This document shows positions 1 to 9,346 of a DNA stretch of 64,000 nt, one piece after another. This stretch comes from Meiothermus sp. GTDB taxonomy: Bacteria; Deinococcota; Deinococci; Deinococcales; Thermaceae. The position numbers were made by a program, and so were the translations under genes. The stretch covers positions 62,001 through 126,000 of the forward strand of contig BPIL01000002.1 of the NCBI GenBank assembly GCA_026004095.1, written 5' to 3'. The stretch's first letter is position 1; the number at the start of each line of letters is the position of its first letter. The notes under the pieces were generated by a model. That model worked only from the letters and a program-made list of their open reading frames with translations. It was not told the DNA's origin and made no database searches.

Positions 1-1373
<1,373 letters not shown>

Positions 1374-1401
1374 GCTGACCTCCGGTTCTATATGCCTAGA
1401 G

Positions 1402-1695
1402 TCACTGCGATGATGGCTGTTCATTCTGCGAAGCCGGACGCGCCGCGTTTCCCAAAACCATCTGTAGTGCCAAGGCAAGTTCTGCTGCTTTCGCTCCGGC
1501 GAGGCGACGCAGTTTTTTTTCGACCCAGCATTCAGGGCGATCGGGGCAGACGTAAGCACCGCGCCCTGGCTTACGGCCGGTGGGATCGAGTACGGGGCCT
1601 CCCTCGGTCATCACAATCCGCAACAATTCGCGTTTGGGCCTGCGTTCCCGGCAGGCAATGCACTGGCGGATGGGGATGTGTTTGGCCCTGGACAT
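1402..1695 (-). CDS. rnpM: YlxR/RnpM family RNA-binding protein (DUF448)
   Basis: Small basic protein of the YlxR family, which sits between nusA and infB in many bacteria; the Bacillus homologue binds RNase P RNA. The protein has the N-terminal CIACRERRPKREL segment (about 11-23) and the family signature GRGAYVC near residue 47. I chose the ATG at 1695 because a GGAG motif lies about 5 nt upstream; a GTG at 1701 would add two residues. The length of about 97 aa is normal. It is transcribed with nusA (27 bp gap) and infB. Its role here is inferred from family and synteny only. Confidence 0.9.
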   Translation of the reverse strand: MSRAKHIPIRQCIACRERRPKRELLRIVMTEGGPVLDPTGRKPGRGAYVCPDRPECWVEKKLRRLAGAKAAELALALQMVLGNAARPASQNEQPSSQ

Positions 1696-1722
1696 TACCA
1701 CTCCGTGCTGGACTGTAGCGGG

Positions 1723-2901
1723 TTACTCGTCGTCCCTGAACAGGCTTTCAAAGCGGCTCTTGGCATCGCTGGAGACCCGGGACGACTCATCCCTTTCGGC
1801 AGCTTTCAAGATGGCTGCATCAAGATCGGTAATTTCTTCGGCTTCCTCGAAATTAATCTCGTAGCCGGTCAGCTTGGAAGCCAGGCGTACGTTCTGCCCG
1901 GCCTTGCCGATGGCCAGGGAGTGCTGATCTTTTGCCACCACCACCCTGGCGCGATTCTGCCCGTTCTCGCTGTTTTCTATGGTGATTTCACCAACGGTAG
2001 CGGGCGAGAGCGCGTTGCGGATGAACTCTTTGGGGTTGGGGCTCCACTGAATGATATCAATCCGCTCGCGACCCAGCTCGGCAGAAACCGCCTGAATGCG
2101 CTGGCCCTTATGCCCGATGCAGGCCCCAATGGGATCTACGTTGGGGTTGTGGCTTACCACAGCCACTTTGGAGCGGCTACCGGGTTCACGGGCGACCGCT
2201 TTGACCTCCACAATGCCTTCGGCGATCTCGGGCACTTCCTGGCGTAACAGATAGCGCAGCAGCTCTTCGTGGGCACGAGAGACCACCAGGCTGGGCCCTT
2301 TGCTCGAGCGTTGCACCTGCTTCAGATAAACTTTGATGCGCTGGCCGGGATGATAACGCTCGGTAGGGATTTGTTCCTTTTGGGGCATCAGGGCTTCACC
2401 GCGTCCGAGTTCCACGTAGACGTTGCCGCGGTTATCTACCCGGGCCACGCTGCCAGTGACCACCTCGCCTTCTTTGTCTTTGTACTCGTTGTGCACGCGG
2501 GTGCGCTCGGCCTCTTTGAGGCGCTGGGTGAGCACCTGCTTGGCGATCTGTACGGCGATACGGCTGAACTCCTCGGGGTCTACCGGGAACTCCATCTCCT
2601 CGTCAAGTTCGACCTCGGGGTCATACTTTTTGGCCGTCTCGAGGTCGATCTCTTTATCGGGGTCTTTGACCTCCTTGACCACCCGCCGTATCTCCAGCAC
2701 CTCGAGGTGGCCCTCCTGGGGGTCTAGGTGCACCTCGATGATGGGCCCTTTGCCCTCTTCTTCCACATCCTTGGGGCGGAAGCCTTTTTGCCTGAGGTAG
2801 GCCAGCCTCAAAGCCTCCTCAAAGTTGGAGATCAGTTCTTCGGCGGTGACCCCACGCTCGTGGGCTACCTGGGATAGGGCGTCTACAAAATCTTTGTTCA
2901 C
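1723..2901 (-). CDS. nusA: Transcription termination/antitermination protein NusA
   Basis: RNA polymerase-binding elongation factor that modulates pausing, termination and antitermination. The 392-aa protein has the NusA N-terminal domain (MNKDFVDALSQVAHERG), an S1 domain around residues 135-200 (EGEVVTGSVARVDNRGNVYVE) and two KH domains (GACIGHKGQRIQAVSAELG and AIGKAGQNVRLASKLTGYEI). It ends with a short acidic tail and lacks the C-terminal repeats of E. coli NusA, as is usual in Thermus. It lies 39 bp after rimP and 27 bp before rnpM in the same operon. Confidence 0.97.
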   Translation of the reverse strand: MNKDFVDALSQVAHERGVTAEELISNFEEALRLAYLRQKGFRPKDVEEEGKGPIIEVHLDPQEGHLEVLEIRRVVKEVKDPDKEIDLETAKKYDPEVELDEEMEFPVDPEEFSRIAVQIAKQVLTQRLKEAERTRVHNEYKDKEGEVVTGSVARVDNRGNVYVELGRGEALMPQKEQIPTERYHPGQRIKVYLKQVQRSSKGPSLVVSRAHEELLRYLLRQEVPEIAEGIVEVKAVAREPGSRSKVAVVSHNPNVDPIGACIGHKGQRIQAVSAELGRERIDIIQWSPNPKEFIRNALSPATVGEITIENSENGQNRARVVVAKDQHSLAIGKAGQNVRLASKLTGYEINFEEAEEITDLDAAILKAAERDESSRVSSDAKSRFESLFRDDE

Positions 2902-2940
2902 AGATGTTCCTCCTCTGGGTTGATGCTTCGATAGCCCACT

Positions 2941-3420
2941 CTACCTGGGCTTATCCGGCCACTCCGCCAGGGTGGCTTTGAAGGTGCCGAGCTGCAGGCT
3001 GCGCGTTTCGTCTTTTTCCAGTAGAAACTCAACCATATCACCCCTGACCGCCCCGATTCGCCCGGTAAAGTTGCCCTGTGGGCTGCGCACCCGTACTTTT
3101 AGCCCGGCAAAGCGCTCAAAATGCCGGGCTGTGAAGAGCGGGCGGTCGGCACCTGGCGACTCCACCTGGAGCAGGTAACGCGCCGGCAGCAGGGTCTCGA
3201 GGGTGTCCAGGTGGGCACTGAGCGCGCGGTTGGCCCGCTCGAGGTCGGCGATCGAGATGGGCACTTCGTCTTTCCGCTCGATGCGCACCAGGAGCACGGG
3301 GTTTTTACCGCTCTTGAGGCCCGCCTCGAGCACCTCGTAACCCAGCGGTGCCAGCACACTTTCGGCCACCTGGCTCCATTGGGGGGTGCCGCCTGCCTGC
3401 AAGGGATGTTCTGGCTCCAC
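2941..3420 (-). CDS. rimP: Ribosome maturation factor RimP
   Basis: 30S assembly factor. The 159-aa product resembles Thermus RimP: SVLAPLGYEVLEA near the N-terminus, a central LVRIERKDEVPISIADLERANRALS block, then LLQVESPGADRPL and the C-terminal SH3-like part ending FKATLAEWPDKPR. I chose GTG at 3420 because GGAGGAGGTG lies directly upstream at good spacing; the in-frame ATG at 3444 would place that Shine-Dalgarno sequence inside the gene. It is the first gene of the operon, preceded by a leader of about 75 nt containing a GTGGG/CCCAC hairpin (3450-3466). Confidence 0.93.
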   Translation of the reverse strand: MEPEHPLQAGGTPQWSQVAESVLAPLGYEVLEAGLKSGKNPVLLVRIERKDEVPISIADLERANRALSAHLDTLETLLPARYLLQVESPGADRPLFTARHFERFAGLKVRVRSPQGNFTGRIGAVRGDMVEFLLEKDETRSLQLGTFKATLAEWPDKPR

Positions 3421-3494
3421 TTCTTCACCTCCTCCCCCAAGCAAGAAGGGTGGGCTATCAACCCACCCCCTCGGAATCTCGGGAGAACTTCAAC

Positions 3495-3528
3495 ACTATA
3501 CTTTAGCACCTATTGCCAAGAAGGCAAT
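3495..3528 (-). promoter_or_regulatory. Promoter of rimP-nusA-rnpM-infB with inverted repeat
   Basis: On the minus strand a TATAGT -10 box (3495-3500) lies about 75 nt before rimP. Upstream is a perfect inverted repeat ATTGCC-N5-GGCAAT (3512-3528) that covers the -35 region. The best -35 candidates (TTGCCT or CTTGGC) have poor spacing, so the inverted repeat may be an operator or help an activator. The -10 is clear; the rest is inference. Confidence 0.5.
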
Positions 3529-3570
3529 GTGAGGCGGGCCGCCATGCGACGGCGTGGGCGGGAATGCGCT

Positions 3571-3601
3571 CAAAAAGCATAACCCCCCTCGGTGAGGGGG
3601 G
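3571..3601 (-). terminator. Intrinsic terminator of tRNA-Leu
   Basis: Read on the minus strand, the stem CCCCCCTC/GAGGGGGG (3583-3590 with 3594-3601, 3-nt loop) is followed by TTATGCTTTTT. It starts a few bases after the CCA end of tRNA-Leu, so it ends that transcript. Confidence 0.85.
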
Positions 3602-3605
3602 TGCC

Positions 3606-3692
3606 TGGTGCCGGGAACAGGACTTGAACCTGCACACCCTTGCGGGCGCATGACCCTGAATCATGTGCGTCTACCAATTCCGCCATCCCGGC
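3606..3692 (-). tRNA. tRNA-Leu (anticodon CAG)
   Basis: An 87-nt tRNA including an encoded CCA (3606-3608). The acceptor stem GCCGGGA pairs with TCCCGGC, with discriminator A. The D-arm contains GCGGAATTGGTAGACGC, the anticodon stem CATGA/TCATG encloses a loop TTCAGGG with anticodon CAG, a long class II variable arm follows, and the T-arm has the GTTCAAGTC segment. It reads leucine codon CTG, by far the commonest Leu codon in this window. Confidence 0.97.
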
Positions 3693-3706
3693 TCAGGGCA
3701 AGCAAA

Positions 3707-3735
3707 ATAGTAGCCAGTTTAGAGATTTTCGTCAA
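3707..3735 (-). promoter_or_regulatory. Promoter of tRNA-Leu
   Basis: On the minus strand TTGACG (3730-3735), a 17-nt spacer and TACTAT (3707-3712) form a near-consensus housekeeping promoter 14 nt before the tRNA 5' end. The IS begins 18 bp upstream of the -35 and leaves the promoter intact. Confidence 0.85.
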
Positions 3736-3743
3736 GGGGGGTC

Positions 3744-3752
3744 GGGGCGGTT
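3744..3752. repeat. Target site duplication, left copy
   Basis: GGGGCGGTT directly abuts the left end of the insertion sequence and is repeated exactly at 4897-4905 next to the right end. A 9-bp duplication fits the 8-10 bp typical of the ISAs1 family. Confidence 0.92.
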
Positions 3753-4896
3753 CAGACTTGACCGCTATGCCGCATAGAGCCCCAGGAAGCGCAGGGCGGA
3801 GAGGGGGTTGAAGGAGAAGATTTCTAGGGCTGCCTTCTTCTCCCTCACCCCCTCTCGGTGAAGCATGGAGACCAGGAAGGCCCGCAGCACCGCTAGCGCC
3901 CACGCCCCCACCCCCCGCACCTGACAGGCATCCTCCCCAAAGCACACGTCCCGCACCCAGAAAGACCGGTTCTCCACCTCCCAGCGGGAAAGCAACAGGC
4001 TCCCCAGCCGCTTTGCGTCCGCTACCTCCGGCCCCAGGCTGGTGAGGGCGTAGCTCACCGTCCGCCGCACCTCCCCCGTCCCCTTGTGCCTCACCTCCCG
4101 CCAAAGCCGCACCACCTGCCTGGCCCCAGGGAAGGCCCGCACCTCTTCCGGCAGGTAGGGGGAAGCCCAAACCCGGTAGGTCCACACCTCCCCGTCCCGC
4201 ACCCCACTCCAGGTCGCCTCCGTCTCCCCGGGAAGACGCCTTCCCGCCATCCCCTTGAACACCTCCAGGGCCCACTCCAAAAGTTCCCCCTGGTTCCCCT
4301 TCAGGACCAAGAGATAGTCCCCCCTTTTTTCCGCACCCGGGCCGCCACCTCAGGGTACAGGTACCCCGCGTCCCCCACCACCACCTTGCCCTCCAGCTCC
4401 CTCGCCTCCAAACGGTCCAGAAGCTCCAGGAAGGCCTTCTCCTCCCTCCCTTCCGCCCGGGCCTGGGCCAGGGTGGTATGGAGGTGCAGGGCCAGGACCT
4501 CCACCAGCTTGACCTGGGGGCTTTTCCCCTTGCCGCTTCCCCGCAGGTGCTTCCCGTCCACCACCAGGACCTCCCCAAGGTCGGCTTCGGGGAAGACCTG
4601 GCCAAGGGCCGCCTGGAGCTTCTCAGGATCCAGGCGGTGAAGGAGAAGGGTGATGGCGGTGTGGCCTGGGGCCTTGCGCAGGCCCAGGTGGGGCAAGAGG
4701 TGGGGGTTGGCGCGGGCAAAGCGTTCCACGCCGCGCAGGGAGTCCACGCGGCTCAGGAAGGCCACCAGGATGAGGGCCAGAAGGCCCCAAAGGGGGTACT
4801 GCCGGTTGTGGGCCCGAGGGTCCGGGACCTGGGATAGCGCCTGGCGCAGAGTCATGATCTTTCTCTACCCCAAGGGCTGTATATCGGTCAAGTCTG
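3753..4896 (-). mobile_element. ISAs1-family insertion sequence (1144 bp)
   Basis: Both ends begin CAGACTTGACCG reading inward, with a matching TAT one base further, forming imperfect terminal inverted repeats. The element is flanked by perfect 9-bp direct repeats (GGGGCGGTT), so its boundaries are firm. It holds one transposase gene on the minus strand split by a frame change. Base use differs from the neighbours: it is rich in C/T runs and I saw no CTCGAG inside it, whereas flanking DNA has about three per kb. This points to recent arrival. Confidence 0.93.
3765..4855 (-). pseudogene. ISAs1-family DDE transposase, split by a -1 frame change
   Basis: The first part (4855 down to about 4325) starts MTLRQALSQVPDPR, carries the DDE_Tnp_1-associated N-terminal domain, the first catalytic Asp in VVDGKHLRGS and the second in VVGDAGYLYP. 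The second part (about 4318 to 3765) contains the family motif RWEVENRSFWVRDVCFGED with the catalytic Glu. The frames meet at a run of six A and six G (transcript sense, 4319-4330). Adding one base there gives 363 codons, the normal ISAs1 length. It is either a one-base deletion or programmed slippage on the homopolymer run; all catalytic residues are present. Stop codon lies 12 bp from the left IS end. Confidence 0.88.
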
Positions 4897-4905
4897 GGGG
4901 CGGTT
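4897..4905. repeat. Target site duplication, right copy
   Basis: Exact second copy of GGGGCGGTT next to the right inverted repeat. Its last two bases (TT) form the start of the TTGTCG -35 box of the pot promoter, so the duplication preserved that promoter. Confidence 0.92.
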
Positions 4906-4933
4906 GTCGCTGGGCTCCACCAAAGATTAGACT
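4904..4933 (+). promoter_or_regulatory. Promoter of potABCD (leaderless)
   Basis: TTGTCG (4904-4909), an 18-nt spacer and TAGACT (4928-4933) lie 7 nt before GTG 4941, so transcription should begin at or next to the start codon. The same arrangement occurs before several other genes here, which supports both the promoter and the chosen start. Confidence 0.7.
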
Positions 4934-4940
4934 CTGCCTT

Positions 4941-6083
4941 GTGGAGCCGACACTTTTTCGCAGCCGGCGCGAGCGAAAGCTAGGTGAGCACATTGCGGTA
5001 CGCCTCGAGGGGGTCACCAAGCGCTTTGGCGACCATAAGGCGGTAGAAGATGTGAACCTCGAGGTTCGCGACGGCGAGTTCTTCAGCCTGCTGGGGCCCT
5101 CGGGCTGCGGCAAGACCACGCTGCTGCGCATGATTGCAGGGTTTGAGACCCCGGACGAAGGCCGGGTTATCATCGGGGGCAAGGACATGACCCAGGTACC
5201 GCCTTACCTGCGCCCGGTCAACACGGTTTTCCAGAACTACGCCCTCTTCCCACACATGACCGTGGAGCAGAACATCGCTTTTGGGCTCAGGATGAAAAAA
5301 ATGCCCCGCGATGAGATCGCCCGGCGGGTACAGTGGGCGCTCGAGCTGATCAACCTGCCGGGCTATGAGAAGCGCCGCCCGGATCAGATGTCCGGTGGGC
5401 AGCGCCAGCGGATCGCCCTGGCCCGGGCCCTGGTCAACGAACCGGAGGTGCTGCTGCTCGATGAGCCGCTCTCGGCCCTCGACCTCAAGCTGCGCCAGGA
5501 GCTGCGGGTGGATCTGATGAACCTGCAGGAGCGGCTAGGCATCACCTTCATTTTCGTGACCCACGATCAGGAAGAAGCCCTGGTGATGTCGGATCGCATC
5601 GCGGTTATGAACAAAGGCCGCATCGAGCAGTTGGGCCCCACTGAGGAGATTTACGAGCTGCCGCAAACCGCTTTTGTAGCCAGGTTCATCGGCGACTCCA
5701 ACTTGATTCCGGCCCAGGCCATTGAGCCGCGCAAGGTTAAGACGGCGCTGGGTGAGTTTGTGCTAGACGACGAGGATGCCCTGACCCCAGGTCAGGAGGT
5801 GCTGCTCTCGATTCGCCCCGAAAAAATTCGACTTTTTCGCGAAAGGCCGAACCTGCCCAACGTATTCCGGGCCAGGGTGGACGACATTATTTACACCGGC
5901 TCGGAGAACCAGTATGTGTTGGTGGCCGGCGGTCAGCGCTTGATGTGCGAGACCCTCAACCATGACATTCAGGAGCCCGGCCACGAGGAGTTTGCCTACG
6001 ACGAAGAGGTCTGGGTGGCCCTTACCCCGGAAAAACTGGTGGTTATTCAGGGAGGTAGCGAAGGGAGCGACCCCTATGCGTGA
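4941..6083 (+). CDS. potA: Spermidine/putrescine ABC transporter, ATP-binding protein PotA
   Basis: ATPase subunit of a polyamine importer. Walker A GPSGCGKTTLLRM, signature MSGGQRQRIALARAL, Walker B VLLLDEPLSALD and switch His VTHDQEEALVMSD are all present, followed by a C-terminal TOBE-type regulatory domain (SIRPEKIRLF). The homologous part begins around IAVRLEGVTKRFG (codon at 4992). The GTG at 4941 is the best start, because it sits 7 nt after a good -10 box, making a 380-aa leaderless product; no ATG lies between. It overlaps potB by 8 nt. The IS lies just upstream. Confidence 0.92.
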   Translation: MEPTLFRSRRERKLGEHIAVRLEGVTKRFGDHKAVEDVNLEVRDGEFFSLLGPSGCGKTTLLRMIAGFETPDEGRVIIGGKDMTQVPPYLRPVNTVFQNYALFPHMTVEQNIAFGLRMKKMPRDEIARRVQWALELINLPGYEKRRPDQMSGGQRQRIALARALVNEPEVLLLDEPLSALDLKLRQELRVDLMNLQERLGITFIFVTHDQEEALVMSDRIAVMNKGRIEQLGPTEEIYELPQTAFVARFIGDSNLIPAQAIEPRKVKTALGEFVLDDEDALTPGQEVLLSIRPEKIRLFRERPNLPNVFRARVDDIIYTGSENQYVLVAGGQRLMCETLNHDIQEPGHEEFAYDEEVWVALTPEKLVVIQGGSEGSDPYA

Positions 6084-6939
6084 GGCTGCTACGCCTTGGG
6101 AGCGCCTGCGCCAGGTGCTGGTAACGGTGGGGCCGGGGGGCTTGTGGTTGGTGCTGTTTGTTTTGATCCCAACCCTGGTGATGCTGGTGGCCTCGCTGAT
6201 GAGCCGGGGAAGCCTGGGTCAGTTGGTGCCCCCCCTGGGACTTCACAATTACGTGCGCTTTTTTTCCGACCCACTTTTTATCGAGATCATCGGGCGTAGC
6301 CTCTGGATTGGCTTTTGGTCAACCGTCTTGATCATGCTGCTGGGCTACCCGCTGGCCTTTTACATCGCCCAAAGCCGCTACAAAGAGGTGCTCCTGCTGC
6401 TGGTGGTCATACCGTTCTTCACCAACTTTCTGATCCGGGTTTACGCCTGGATTGTGGTGTTCCAGAAAGAAGGCCTTTTGAACGGGCTCATCACCGCTTT
6501 TGGCCTGCCACCTGCCGAGCTGCTGCCCTCTACCTTTGCGGTGTACGTGGCTACCGTGTACACCTACCTGCCCTTTTTCGTGCTACCGCTGTACGCGGCA
6601 GTTGAGCGCATCGATTGGAGCCAGCTCGAGGCCGCCTACGACCTGGGGGCCAGGCCCATCCGGGCTTTTTGGGAGGCCATCTTTCCCCAGACGGTGCCGG
6701 GCTTGTTTGCCGGTTTTTTGCTGGTGTTTATTCCGGCGGTGGGCACCTTCGTCATTGCCGATCTGCTGGGTGGGGGCAAGGTGACCCTGGTGGGCAACCT
6801 GATTCAGCTCCAGTTTGGTTCCGCCCAGAACTGGGCTTTTGGCAGCGCGGTCAGCATGGTGCTTATGGCTATGGTGCTGCTGGGCCTGTGGCTTTACGCG
6901 CGAACCCAGGGTGAGAAAGGACTGGACAAACTGGTATGA
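6076..6939 (+). CDS. potB: Spermidine/putrescine ABC transporter permease PotB
   Basis: Inner-membrane channel subunit of the polyamine importer, 287 aa with six predicted membrane segments. The EAA loop is visible as EAAYDLGARPIRAFWEAIFPQ. The ATG at 6076 overlaps the end of potA and gives MREAATPWERLRQ before the first membrane helix. It overlaps potC by 4 nt (ATGA). Gene order A-B-C-D and product lengths match classical potABCD operons. Confidence 0.93.
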   Translation: MREAATPWERLRQVLVTVGPGGLWLVLFVLIPTLVMLVASLMSRGSLGQLVPPLGLHNYVRFFSDPLFIEIIGRSLWIGFWSTVLIMLLGYPLAFYIAQSRYKEVLLLLVVIPFFTNFLIRVYAWIVVFQKEGLLNGLITAFGLPPAELLPSTFAVYVATVYTYLPFFVLPLYAAVERIDWSQLEAAYDLGARPIRAFWEAIFPQTVPGLFAGFLLVFIPAVGTFVIADLLGGGKVTLVGNLIQLQFGSAQNWAFGSAVSMVLMAMVLLGLWLYARTQGEKGLDKLV

Positions 6940-7715
6940 AACGCTGGCTGGCTGTGCATGCTTGGTTGGTTTTTGCCTTTTTGTACCTGCCTATAGCGGT
7001 GATCGTGGCGCTTTCCTTCAACCAGAGCCGTTTTGGGGTGCGCTTTACCGGCTTTACCTTCGACTGGTATATCCGCCTGTTCAACAACGAAAGAATCCTC
7101 GAGTACCTTACCAACACCCTGGTTGTGGCGGTGGTCTCCACCACGGTCTCAACCATCCTGGGAACCCTGCTGGCGGTGGGGTTGGTGCGCTATCGGTTCC
7201 GCTGGCAAAACGCCCTGCGCTACTTGCTGTATGTGCCGGTGGTGGTGCCGGATGTGGTGATGGGTATCTCGCTGCTGCTGCTGTTTGATGTGGTGCGCGA
7301 TGCCATTGGCTGGCCCCGGCTGTCCCTTTTTACCATCATTCTGGCTCATATCAGCTTTCAGATCGCCTACGTGACCCTGGTGGTACGGGCGCGGTTGATG
7401 CTGCTGGATCCCACCCTGGAGGAGGCCGCCAAAGACCTGGGCGCAACCCCCTGGCTCACCTTCCGCGAGGTTACGCTGCCCCTGATCATGCCGGGGGTGA
7501 TCTCCGGGGCTTTGCTGGCCTTTAGCCTGTCCCTTGACGACTTTGTGGTAACCTTTTTCACTGCTGGCCCGGGCTCCACCACGCTGCCGCTGTACATTTA
7601 CTCTTCGGTTAAGCTGGGGATAAGCCCGGAAATACATGCGCTCTCTACCCTGATGGTGGGGATTACAATTCTGGTGTTGCTGCTTGGGGCTCTCTTCTGG
7701 AAGAGGCGTGTCTGA
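6936..7715 (+). CDS. potC: Spermidine/putrescine ABC transporter permease PotC
   Basis: Second channel subunit, 259 aa, with six hydrophobic segments and the EAA loop EEAAKDLGATPWLTFREVTL. The C-terminal part SLDDFVVTFFTAGPGSTTLP is typical of PotC. Translation is coupled to potB through the ATGA overlap. An 18-nt gap with AAGGAGGTCGC leads to potD. Confidence 0.93.
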   Translation: MKRWLAVHAWLVFAFLYLPIAVIVALSFNQSRFGVRFTGFTFDWYIRLFNNERILEYLTNTLVVAVVSTTVSTILGTLLAVGLVRYRFRWQNALRYLLYVPVVVPDVVMGISLLLLFDVVRDAIGWPRLSLFTIILAHISFQIAYVTLVVRARLMLLDPTLEEAAKDLGATPWLTFREVTLPLIMPGVISGALLAFSLSLDDFVVTFFTAGPGSTTLPLYIYSSVKLGISPEIHALSTLMVGITILVLLLGALFWKRRV

Positions 7716-7733
7716 TGTAGAAGGAGGTCGCGA

Positions 7734-8759
7734 GTGAACAGAGTGTGGGTAGTGGCTTTGTTGGGGCTGTTGATCGCCGGCTGTGGGCAGCAAAAGCAAG
7801 AGCTGCGTCTGTTGAACTGGTCGGATTACATGCCCAAGGAGGTGCTTGAAGAGTTCGAAAAGCGTGAGGGCATCAAGGTGGTGGAGGACACCTACGACTC
7901 CCCCGAGGCCATGCTCTCCAAGCTGCAAGCAGGGGGTGATGCCGAGTACGATGTGCTGATTACCGCCGACTACACGGTGGGGTCGCTGGCTCGAGCCGGT
8001 AGCCTGCAGGAACTCGACAAGAGCAAAATTCCCAACCTACAGAACCTCGACCCCCAATTCGCCAATCCAGCCTTCGATCCGGGGGCCCGGTACAGCGTGG
8101 TGTACCAGTGGGGCACCACCGGGCTGGCCTACCGCGAAGATCTGGTGAGCGGGCCGGTGGAAAGCTGGGCGGTTATCTTTGATCCGGCCAAGCAAGTGGG
8201 GTCTTTCCTGCTGCTGGACGAGATGCGCGAGATGATGGGGGCGGCCCTCAAATACCAGGGGGAGTCGGTTAACACCACCGACCCGGAGAAGCTCGCCAAG
8301 GTGCAGGAGCTTCTGCTCGAGGCCAAGCGGCGCTCGCAGGGCTTTGCCGGTGGAACCAGCATCCGCGACCGCCTGATTGCGGGTGACATTGCCGTGGGGC
8401 CTGCCTACTCGGGGGATATTCTGGCGGCCCAGGCCGAGAACCCCCAGCTCAAATATGTGATTCCCGTTGAAGGGGCTACCCTCTGGACGGACAACCTGGT
8501 GGTGCTCAAGAAGAGCCCCAACCACGAGCTGGCCTATAAGTTCATCAACTTTCTGCTGGAGCCCGAGATTGCCGCGCAGATCTCCAACTCGATTGGCTAT
8601 GCCACACCGGTGGCAGCGGCGATGGATCAGATTGAAGAAAAGGACAACCCCATCATCTACCCCAGCGAGGAGATAAGGGCCCGCCTCGAGCTGCTCGCCG
8701 ACCTGGGCGATCAGGCCGATGCCTTCAACAAGGTGTGGGCCGAGGTGAAATCCCGTTAG
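7734..8759 (+). CDS. potD: Spermidine/putrescine-binding lipoprotein PotD
   Basis: Extracytoplasmic binding protein that delivers polyamine to PotBC, 341 aa. A lipoprotein signal peptide ends in the lipobox LIAGC with Cys17, and the mature part starts with ELRLLNWSDYMPKEVLEEFEK, a PotD/PotF signature. The start is GTG 7734 behind AAGGAGGTCGC. Family knowledge supports polyamine binding; the exact ligand (spermidine or the long and branched polyamines of thermophiles) cannot be read from sequence. Confidence 0.93.
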   Translation: MNRVWVVALLGLLIAGCGQQKQELRLLNWSDYMPKEVLEEFEKREGIKVVEDTYDSPEAMLSKLQAGGDAEYDVLITADYTVGSLARAGSLQELDKSKIPNLQNLDPQFANPAFDPGARYSVVYQWGTTGLAYREDLVSGPVESWAVIFDPAKQVGSFLLLDEMREMMGAALKYQGESVNTTDPEKLAKVQELLLEAKRRSQGFAGGTSIRDRLIAGDIAVGPAYSGDILAAQAENPQLKYVIPVEGATLWTDNLVVLKKSPNHELAYKFINFLLEPEIAAQISNSIGYATPVAAAMDQIEEKDNPIIYPSEEIRARLELLADLGDQADAFNKVWAEVKSR

Positions 8760-8848
8760 CGGTGGGGCTGAGCACTGGATTGCCTTGAGCTTGGCTTAAC
8801 CTAAGGGCCGCCAGGACGCAAAATTACTTTTGCTGGGCAGCGTGGGGC

Positions 8849-8854
8849 TATACT
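8849..8854 (+). promoter_or_regulatory. -10 box for leaderless cytochrome c transcript
   Basis: TATACT lies 6 nt before GTG 8861, so the transcript probably starts at the start codon. No convincing -35 was found at normal spacing (TTGCTG at 8830 is only 13 nt away). Confidence 0.5.
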
Positions 8855-8860
8855 CGAGGT

Positions 8861-9313
8861 GTGAGATACCTCTTTGGGCTTCTAGCCGTCCTCAGCCTGG
8901 CGCTGGCCCAGTCGGGCCCCCAGCTTTACCAGCAGAACTGTGCGTTTTGCCACGGTGACAACGGGCAGGGGCGCCCGGGCGCCTTCCCGCCCCTGGCGGC
9001 CCACGCCACCGAGCTGGCAAAAACCCCCGAGGGCCGGGCCCACCTGATTAATGTGATGCTGTTTGGCATGCAGGGCCCGGTGCGGGTCAGAGGCAGTACC
9101 TACAACGGTGTGATGCCGGCTTTTGGCCAGCTATCCGATGAGCAGATTGCCAGCATACTCAACTACATCCTGAACGCCTGGGGCAACGACAAACTGCTGC
9201 CGCGCGACCACCGGCCTATCACCGCAGCGGAGGTGCGCAGCGCCCGCAATGCGACCAGCCGCCCAACCCCTCAACAAATAGGTGACCTGCGCTCACGTAT
9301 CAATGTTCCGTAA
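8861..9313 (+). CDS. Secreted c-type cytochrome (paralogue 1)
   Basis: A 150-aa protein with a cleavable signal peptide (MRYLFGLLAVLSLALAQ), one haem c site CAFCH (about residues 27-31) and a likely Met ligand in GVMPAFGQLSD. This is a class I mono-haem cytochrome of the CccA/cytochrome c551 type, expected in the periplasm or at the outer face of the membrane as an electron carrier. It starts at GTG 8861 directly after a -10 box and is followed 33 nt later by a paralogue. The electron donor and acceptor are unknown. Confidence 0.85.
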   Translation: MRYLFGLLAVLSLALAQSGPQLYQQNCAFCHGDNGQGRPGAFPPLAAHATELAKTPEGRAHLINVMLFGMQGPVRVRGSTYNGVMPAFGQLSDEQIASILNYILNAWGNDKLLPRDHRPITAAEVRSARNATSRPTPQQIGDLRSRINVP

Positions 9314-9346
9314 AAAAGCTCGAGGTCTGGGCTGAGGAGGTGTCGA

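Noticed and set aside
4899-4922. 18-bp identity (24-mer with one mismatch) to 39190-39213 at the end of lon
   Set aside because: One copy is promoter DNA, the other is coding for the Lon tail; the match stops abruptly, there are only two copies, and a chance match of this size is possible in GC-rich DNA of this length.
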